Shown here: piece by piece, positions 15,001 through 19,219 of the stretch
How the letters are laid out: each line of letters begins with the position of its first letter
Position numbering within the stretch: position 1 is the stretch's first letter
Assembly: GCA_039024295.1 (NCBI GenBank)
Contig: JBCDIQ010000062.1
Location: 1-19,219, forward strand
Source: JBCDIQ01 sp039024295
GTDB taxonomy: Bacteria > Bacteroidota > Bacteroidia > J057
Direction of reading: 5' to 3'
Length of the DNA: 19,219 nt
Translations under genes and position numbers: made by a program
Notes under the pieces: generated by a model
What the model saw: the letters and a program-made list of their open reading frames with translations, nothing else
What the model was told of the DNA's origin: nothing
The model's database searches: none

Positions 15001-17027
15001 TCTATATAATTGATTTGTTGGCTACCGCGGTCTACGCTAAACGAGCCCGTTAATCCAGCAGAATTGGCATCGCTCTTTCCATCGTCGGAAATGTTACCAC
15101 TGGCCTTCGGTGTGAATTTATGGTCAGGCAGGAGGGTATAGCGCAGACGCACCGGGCGGTCAGCAGGTACAAGTTTGGTGAAGGTGACCTGTCCGGAGGC
15201 ATTTGTAACTCCCATGCCTAATACAGCATCGGCGTTGTTTATATCTAACAGCTCAACCTTGATTCCCGCAACCTTAGGCTCATTGTTGTTTTGCGCCTTG
15301 TTGGCATTTTGGTCGTTCCACACCGTGGTGGTTACTGTCCCTGGTGCCCACATACCGGCATCTACATAGTTGATTTGCTGGCTTCCACGGTCAACAGAGA
15401 AGGTTCCTGTTTCACCTTGTGAATTTGCATCGCTCTTTCCATCATCGGAAATGTTACCATTGGCTTTAGGAGTGAATTTATGGTCATCGAGAATGGTGTA
15501 GCGCAAACGCACCGGACGATCTGCAGGTATCCCAATCAAGGTTGCCTGTCCATTGCCATCCGTTACATCTGTATCCAATACATTGTCATTATTGTTGACA
15601 TCAATCAGCTCAACAGTGACGCCACTGATTCTGGGTTCATTGTTATTCTGTGCCTTGTTCGCATTTTGGTCGTCCCACACGGTGGTGGTAACTGTACCAG
15701 GTGCCCACATACCGGCATCTACATAGTTGATCTGTTGGCTACCACGATTTACTCTGAATGTACCCGTTACACCTGACGCATTGGCATCGCTCTTTCCATC
15801 GTCTGTGATGTTTCCGCTTGCTTTAGGGGTAAACTTATGATCTGGAAGAATGGTGTAAACCAAGAGAACTGAACGATCTGCCGGCATGTAAAGGGTAACA
15901 TTGCCATTCGCATCTGTAACGTCTGTAATGGGACTTCCATTTGCGTCATCCACCACAGTTGTACCATCTTGTTCGTACATGGTAACGGTGACGCCACCAA
16001 TTCTGGGTTCATTGTTATTCTGTGCCTTGTTTGCATTTTGGTCGTCCCACACCGTGGTGGTAACGGTTCCCGGTGCCCACATACCCGCGTCTACGTAATT
16101 GACCGTTGCGCCAGCGGCTACCGTAAAGTTCCCAGTAACACCTGATGCGTTGGCATCGCTCTTTCCATCATCGGTAATATTGCCACTTGCTTTTGGGGTG
16201 AAATCGTGGTCAGTCGGCAGGATATACCTTAGCTTAAAGGTTCCTGCTGGTACATTATTAAAGGTAGCTACACCGGAAACGTTGGTTTGTTCAGTTGCAA
16301 TAACGTTTCCATTTGAACCATCTAACAATTCTACATCAACATTTTCAATACGTGGCTCATTATTGTTCAGGGCCTTGTTGGCGTTTTGGTCATCCCAAAC
16401 AGTTGTATTGATGGTGGCGGTGCCGGTAGGAGTGGAGCCTCCAGTACCGACCTCAAATGAATAATCAGCATCTGTCCGGAAAAAATTTTGGTTTGGAAAC
16501 TTGAGTTTACCAGGACTAACGTGAACGGTGGCAGGTTTCCATACGATATTTCCTGAAAAAGTTAAGGACACCGTGTATGTCTGCCCAACTACATATGAAA
16601 GGGCCCCTGTTCCCCCACTAAGATTAATAGTAGTACTCCCAATACTAGCATCGTTTACAGGTATATTAGTCTGCGTATAAACTAAATCACCAGGATTTAC
16701 TGATTCTCCATCGTAGATCTTTAAGGTGGCAGTAACGCTTGAGGAATTGTTCTTATGCCAGAACTTGAAGGAAGTAAATACATTCCCCGATTGACAAGTG
16801 CCATTTACTTGGAAAGATTGGGCGGCTTCCAAACCTGCACCAATAGTAGCAAAAATTGAATTGTTAGTTGAAGGTGCTGAACACTGCCCTAAAGCGGGGT
16901 TAATGGACCAAAAATTAATTCCTAGAAGCATAAAACAAGCAGTTAGTGCCTGTTTAAATGGTCGCACCCTACTCCTAAAAAAGGGTAGGGAATTAATAGA
17001 TAAAATCTTATTTGGTAGGAAATTCAT
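12069..17027 (-). CDS. Giant T9SS-sorted repeat protein with ten SdrD-B-like domains
   Basis: A 1652-residue surface or secreted protein. After a signal peptide (about 1-47, cleavage near ALG-Q48) comes a unique beta-rich domain (about 48-200), then ten tandem domains of 116-134 residues, a unique cysteine-containing domain (about 1411-1590) and a type A T9SS sorting domain (about 1591-1652: VYPNPTSTIVN, GVYLIKAG, RFIVQ). Each repeat opens with VWDD(Q/R)NA(N/D)K and ends with a (V/I/N)DAG- or NAG-like motif, resembling SdrD B domains, Ig-like modules whose Asp/Asn-rich loop binds calcium. Repeats fall into block A (domains from 205, 321, 445, 564 and 684) and block B (from 818, 935, 1052, 1169 and 1286). 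I infer a rigid, Ca2+-stabilised stalk or adhesin displayed by T9SS. No enzymatic motif is seen. It is monocistronic and converges on the thioredoxin gene across a shared terminator. Confidence 0.9.
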   Translation of the reverse strand: MNFLPNKILSINSLPFFRSRVRPFKQALTACFMLLGINFWSINPALGQCSAPSTNNSIFATIGAGLEAAQSFQVNGTCQSGNVFTSFKFWHKNNSSSVTATLKIYDGESVNPGDLVYTQTNIPVNDASIGSTTINLSGGTGALSYVVGQTYTVSLTFSGNIVWKPATVHVSPGKLKFPNQNFFRTDADYSFEVGTGGSTPTGTATINTTVWDDQNANKALNNNEPRIENVDVELLDGSNGNVIATEQTNVSGVATFNNVPAGTFKLRYILPTDHDFTPKASGNITDDGKSDANASGVTGNFTVAAGATVNYVDAGMWAPGTVTTTVWDDQNANKAQNNNEPRIGGVTVTMYEQDGTTVVDDANGSPITDVTDANGNVTLYMPADRSVLLVYTILPDHKFTPKASGNITDDGKSDANASGVTGTFRVNRGSQQINYVDAGMWAPGTVTTTVWDDQNANKAQNNNEPRISGVTVELIDVNNNDNVLDTDVTDGNGQATLIGIPADRPVRLRYTILDDHKFTPKANGNISDDGKSDANSQGETGTFSVDRGSQQINYVDAGMWAPGTVTTTVWNDQNANKAQNNNEPKVAGIKVELLDINNADAVLGMGVTNASGQVTFTKLVPADRPVRLRYTLLPDHKFTPKASGNISDDGKSDANSAGLTGSFSVDRGSQQINYIDAGVWAPGQVKAQVWEDTNGNRAKNNNEDGLYGFEVKLLETDNSPVLFPTSHPKAGQEVKAFTQCGGGIATLYLPADRSVKLKFEPNGSTFTPKASGNITNDGKSDANASGFTGTFSASKGSHMIQYVDAGIATVNAQLADASVTTFVWDDRNADKNFQGEGSHGIQGVKVRLTDVAGNTCTCATTGADGKATLPVQSGFANKFRLKYDRPADHRFTGKTGGITGAKNSDAPSSGITDKFSISSGENITYINAGLWAPGTLTTLVWDDRNADKNFQGEGSHGVENVSVHLTEVDGTVLATETTGSDGKATFTNVPADRQLRLKYDRPADHRFTGKTGGITGAKNSDAPSSGVTDKFQASRGSDNITYVNAGLWVPGTLTTLVWDDRNADKNFQGEGTHGVNMVEVHLTEVDGTVLATEKTGPDGKATFGYVPADRQLRLKYVRPDDHRFTGKTGGITGAKNSDAPSSGETDKFQASRGSDNITYVNAGLWVPGTLTTFVWDDRNADKNFQGEGSHGVENVSVHLTEVNGDVLDTKTTGMDGKATFDYVPADRQLRLKYDLPVDHRFTGKTGGITGAKNSDAPSSGETDKFQATRGSENITYVNAGLWVPGTLKAFVWEDANNDGSSQGEGGRGVGGVTVSLTEVSGKPVLYPTGHPRQDQEVRGVTGCADGIAHLDYVPADRQFRLLVEGNGIAFTNKSGSITATKNSDVNSSGVTDKFQVNRGSQLIEYVDAGLTNTGFYNTLVTIPACVNDRDLTWIDQDANAPGIQVGTEVVMSANRRNLQVYADECSSNGQQGFLGEFNVICRGQCAGWLEFKINDVTPVGGGIHVTLEVTYNRWTGYTGSRADKQQFEADYPEGTIIVVSLEFYDPNGMAIPVNGCPKNNLPDLRDMYVISKTLPNGGGNTRLANPTEVGLQVYPNPTSTIVNIVTKEDILIFNASGQTTYQGAAGQIDVSTWAKGVYLIKAGAETKRFIVQ
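12798..14576 (-). repeat. Block B: five SdrD-B-like repeats, period 351 bp
   Basis: Repeat units begin at 14576, 14225, 13874, 13523 and 13172, reading leftward on the minus strand; the first four are exactly 351 bp (117 residues) and the fifth is 125 residues. Shared motifs are VWDDRNADKNFQGEG, RFTGKTGGITG and AKNSDAPSSG. The first unit lacks the PADR motif, and the fifth is a divergent, longer end unit with an inserted PVLYPTGHP stretch and a Cys. Confidence 0.92.
14577..16415 (-). repeat. Block A: five SdrD-B-like repeats
   Basis: Units begin at 16415, 16067, 15695, 15338 and 14978, reading leftward on the minus strand (116, 124, 119, 120 and 134 residues, the last including a short linker). 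Shared motifs are VWDDQNANKAQNNNEP, DHKFTPKASGNI and DDGKSDAN. The fifth is a divergent longer end unit with the insertion PVLFPTSHP and a Cys, the counterpart of the end unit of block B. Confidence 0.92.
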
Positions 17028-17078
17028 GAATTACATGTTTAAACATCGGTTATTTTAATTGCTGCCTTTTACCGAAGA

Positions 17079-17086
17079 CAAAAGTA
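17079..17086 (-). promoter_or_regulatory. Candidate -7 element for the giant repeat-protein gene
   Basis: On the minus strand this reads TACTTTTG, an exact TAnnTTTG match 52 bp before the ATG at 17027. No TTG was found at the expected upstream distance, so the -33 element is missing or diverged. Confidence 0.35.
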
Positions 17087-17186
17087 TATGGCGAGCCTCC
17101 TAAAAGGTAGGGACTCGATTTTGTCATTTTATAAAAGCACAGATAGGGCTGAAAAGAATCTTCTCGCCAACTCGATCGCGTGGAGT

Positions 17187-17204
17187 TAAGGTAAACTTAC
17201 CTTA
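17187..17204. promoter_or_regulatory. 18-bp palindrome, possible operator
   Basis: TAAGGTAA and TTACCTTA form perfect 8-bp arms around AC, 160 bp upstream of the giant repeat-protein gene. The size and symmetry suit a dimeric regulator site; no T-tract follows, so it is not a terminator. No known operator is recognised. Confidence 0.3.
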
Positions 17205-17887
17205 CTGTATGAAGGAATGTCACTAGGAAGTTCAAGAGAAAGTGTGGAATTGTTGCATGTAAACGTAGTTAGGTGGAAAGGTTGAGGAATGAGGATTGGC
17301 AGTAGTTTTTCCAAAGAAAAGCAGTTTCTAAGAAAAAATCAACTAAAATGTTACAGTCACAAAATCACAGTCACAAAAACAGACCTACGAATGCAAGGTG
17401 TAAGCAACTGTTTTCCAGTTAAATATATCCATATTTATATCAAATAAAGCCTTGACAAAAGATCAATATTTCTTGGCTATTACAGAGGGAAATATTTCTA
17501 AGATGGTGATATTACACCTAAAAATGAAATATCTCCATGTGGTTTAAATACATGTGTAGCAGAAACTTTCAGCTTAAAGAGGTAAGCTGCTATTTGACAG
17601 AGATTGACAATATTGTTGTGAAATAAGCCCAACCGCCCAAACCAGTTCTGGGATAGCTAGGAAAGGTATTTAGAAACATTTGGAGAGGAAAAGACTCACT
17701 TACGCGCGCGGATTAAGCAGAACTCACTGCCTAATACTACTTCGTCAGAAAAATGACAGATTGAACTACTGTATAAAATCACTGTTTAAATCCCATCAGC
17801 CTGCGTGAAAATCATGAAATACCTTGTTTACTTCCAAGCTCAGCTCACAATTAAAGGAGATAAGTAAAATAGCTTTTTCACTTAATA

Positions 17888-18778
17888 CTAAGCCAAATTC
17901 TCCAGTCCATTCGCTTCAATCTCCAAAATAGCCGCCACATGGGCATCGGCAATTTGCTGACGAACCTCCGGCGTTTGCAAATCCGTGGCCTGTTGCAAGT
18001 CTGTGTAAAAGCCACTTTCAGTCAGAACTGCCGACATCTTCGTGTTTTGCAACACATAAAAGTTGGCTTCCTTCACCCCACGATCTCGCCATCCCATGGT
18101 TTGGATGAGGTGCCGCTGGAATACGCGGGCGATCTTTCTACCTGACTTGCTGCCAGGGTAACAAAAGGTTTCAATCCCGGTGATGCCATTTGCCCAGGTC
18201 TGTCCACTTTGAATGGGCGCAGCATTGGCATGAATGGACACGTAAATCTTGGGAATGCCCAAGTCGGAAGTTTTGGCATTGGCACGGTCTACCCTGCCTT
18301 TCAGGAAGGATCCAGTATCTTCCTCAGGAACAACATTGAAGTATTCCACCCCAGCCACCTGTAGCTGCTCGATCATCAAGCGGACAATATCCCGGTTGAA
18401 TTCCCATTCCTCAAAACGGGTACCGTCAGGAAAATGCGGGGATCGTTTCCCATTTTGTAGCCTGCCATGCCCATTGTCCAGGCACCACAGATACCTCGGC
18501 TGGGAAACGGTAACCACCGCATCAGCAGCGGCTAGGTCTTCGTCAGAAATTTCGATGATTTCTCCGGTTTCAGGATTTGCACTGGGCCCAGCTGAGCGGG
18601 AAACGCTTCGGCTGGTAGTTGTTTCAGGCAATTCTACCGTCTCTCCGATGGAGTTATCAAATACATCCGAACCGTCTTCGTAGATGACATCCTCGGGCTC
18701 ATTACTCCGGGAGGTAGGAGCGGGTTCGGATTCCATGCCGAACATTCTGCGAAAAAACTGAACCAGACCTGCGAACAT
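17888..18778 (-). CDS. N-acetylmuramoyl-L-alanine amidase (Amidase_3)
   Basis: A 296-residue protein with a C-terminal Amidase_3 zinc domain (about 95-290). Zinc and catalytic residues fit the family: D101-N-G-H104-G, E124 in FEEWEFNRD, H183 in VSIHANA and the catalytic Glu254 in VLTESGFYTD. These enzymes cut the bond between N-acetylmuramic acid and L-alanine in peptidoglycan. The N-terminal 90 residues are a short amphipathic start (MFAGLVQFFRRMFGM) followed by an acidic, Ser/Pro-rich linker; no standard signal peptide or transmembrane helix is visible, unusual for a cell-wall amidase. Export by a non-classical route, membrane association through the amphipathic start, or a phage-derived role are possible; no other phage gene is seen. 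It is divergent from the GT-C gene, with 38 bp between the start codons. Confidence 0.9.
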   Translation of the reverse strand: MFAGLVQFFRRMFGMESEPAPTSRSNEPEDVIYEDGSDVFDNSIGETVELPETTTSRSVSRSAGPSANPETGEIIEISDEDLAAADAVVTVSQPRYLWCLDNGHGRLQNGKRSPHFPDGTRFEEWEFNRDIVRLMIEQLQVAGVEYFNVVPEEDTGSFLKGRVDRANAKTSDLGIPKIYVSIHANAAPIQSGQTWANGITGIETFCYPGSKSGRKIARVFQRHLIQTMGWRDRGVKEANFYVLQNTKMSAVLTESGFYTDLQQATDLQTPEVRQQIADAHVAAILEIEANGLENLA

Positions 18779-18794
18779 ATGTGCGAATTTTATT

Positions 18795-18802
18795 CAAATA
18801 TA
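18795..18802 (-). promoter_or_regulatory. Candidate -7 element for the amidase gene
   Basis: On the minus strand this reads TATATTTG, an exact TAnnTTTG match 16 bp before the amidase ATG, which would give a very short leader. No TTG element is evident at the usual distance upstream. Confidence 0.35.
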
Positions 18803-18816
18803 GATAATTTAGGGAG

Positions 18817-19219
18817 ATGAAACCGCCGAATCGGTGGATAGTCGTTGCATTGGTGATAAAATGCCTGCTGTTCGCCTATTTTTCTGTTCAGGTAAATGCG
18901 CTTCCTCCAGACCAGTACGTTGGAGCCCTGTTTCGGGTGTACGATGACACCAAAGGGTATTACACGCCGGTTGAGCTGCTATTAGAAGGGAAAGGCTATA
19001 GCAGACATGGGTATGCCGCCTTTGGGGAGCCTGAAATTGTGCCCTTTGCAGGTCGACTGCCAGGAATCCTGCCTGTTTATGCACCGCTGTATGCCCTCTT
19101 TGGAGAAGTCTGGGCAAAGCAATTGGTGATCCTCCTGCAATTCCTGTTCAGCACCTGGGCGGCTTTTGCCTTGGGGTTCATCGCCAAAACTTGGTTTCCG
19201 AAGAATCAACACGTAGACA
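18817..19219 (+). CDS. GT-C / GT39-like membrane glycosyltransferase, N-terminal part
   Basis: An open frame from the ATG at 18817 runs off the window edge after 134 codons. It starts MKPPNRWIVVALVIKCLLF, a first membrane helix (about 8-24), followed by an extracytoplasmic loop with YDDTKGYYTPVELLLEGKGYS, then GRLPGILPVYAPLYALFG and a long hydrophobic stretch (about residue 99 onward). This order, an acidic first loop followed by an R-x-P-G-x-x-P motif before the next helices, is characteristic of GT-C enzymes of the GT39/ArnT/PMT type, which use polyprenyl-phosphate sugars. An AGGGAG run touches the ATG (18811-18816), too close for a standard Shine-Dalgarno site. The remainder, and so the exact family, is not visible. 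Confidence 0.65.
   Translation, partial: MKPPNRWIVVALVIKCLLFAYFSVQVNALPPDQYVGALFRVYDDTKGYYTPVELLLEGKGYSRHGYAAFGEPEIVPFAGRLPGILPVYAPLYALFGEVWAKQLVILLQFLFSTWAAFALGFIAKTWFPKNQHVD

Larger units (their letters stand above)
17028..17887. other. 860-bp AT-rich intergenic region without a recognised gene
   Basis: No ORF of gene-like composition and no tRNA, rRNA or insertion-sequence end was recognised. It contains a candidate -7 element at 17079-17086, the palindrome TAAGGTAA-AC-TTACCTTA at 17187-17204, a direct repeat ACAGTCACAAAA (17353-17364 and 17367-17378) and an inverted repeat AATATTTC/GAAATATT (17465-17472 and 17489-17496). It may hold a long leader of the giant gene or a small RNA, but nothing in it proves that. 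Confidence 0.5.

Noticed and set aside
17465..17496. AATATTTC/GAAATATT inverted repeat as a regulatory hairpin
   Set aside because: AT-only arms with a 16-nt loop in an AT-rich region are expected by chance.
18249..18683. 144-codon plus-strand open frame inside the amidase gene
   Set aside because: Antisense to a gene with intact catalytic motifs; translation is Ser/Arg-rich and unlike any family.
17888..18778. Prophage remnant around the amidase
   Set aside because: No holin, tail, integrase or other phage gene is visible; the only support is the missing signal peptide.

Overview
The window looks like a chromosomal segment of a Bacteroidota bacterium. The evidence is two secreted proteins with C-terminal type IX secretion (T9SS) sorting domains, a TonB-dependent receptor with an N-terminal carboxypeptidase-regulatory-like domain paired with a surface-lipoprotein gene, several TAnnTTTG promoter -7 elements, and few clear Shine-Dalgarno sites. 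A Saprospiria- or Cytophagia-like host is plausible, but this is inference only.

Layout. 1-469: a tandem array of about 77-bp units, each carrying two strong hairpins in head-to-head orientation with GTAC at their inner edges, followed by a REP-associated tyrosine transposase (556-1230); together these look like a REP/BIME-RAYT module. 1527-1925: a small VOC-fold protein. 2362-7118: a three-gene surface cluster of TonB-dependent receptor, DUF4374-like lipoprotein (GTGA overlap with the receptor) and T9SS-sorted jelly-roll-like protein, probably for capture and uptake of a ligand such as a metal chelate. 7576-8406: a membrane-tethered protein with the zinc/catalytic residue pattern of MepA (M74/LAS) murein peptidases. 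8539-10071: a TrkH potassium channel subunit. 10179-10670: a RraA-fold protein that keeps the aldolase D-X20-R-D motif. 10792-11918: a small transaldolase overlapping a secreted thioredoxin by ATGA. A bidirectional terminator (12001-12034) separates these from the convergent 12069-17027 gene, a 1652-residue T9SS-exported repeat protein of ten SdrD-B-like domains in two blocks of five. 17028-17887 is a long AT-rich gap with no convincing gene. 17888-18778 (minus) is an Amidase_3 without a recognisable signal peptide, divergent from the start of a GT-C/GT39-like membrane protein cut off by the window edge.

Functionally the window is mostly cell-envelope genes: outer-membrane uptake, two T9SS cargo proteins, two peptidoglycan hydrolase candidates, K+ transport and a GT-C membrane protein, with a small central-metabolism island (RraA-like aldolase, transaldolase). 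The two most distinctive items are the double-hairpin repeat array next to its candidate transposase and the two-times-five domain architecture of the giant adhesin-like protein. I see no CRISPR array, rRNA, tRNA or complete insertion sequence.
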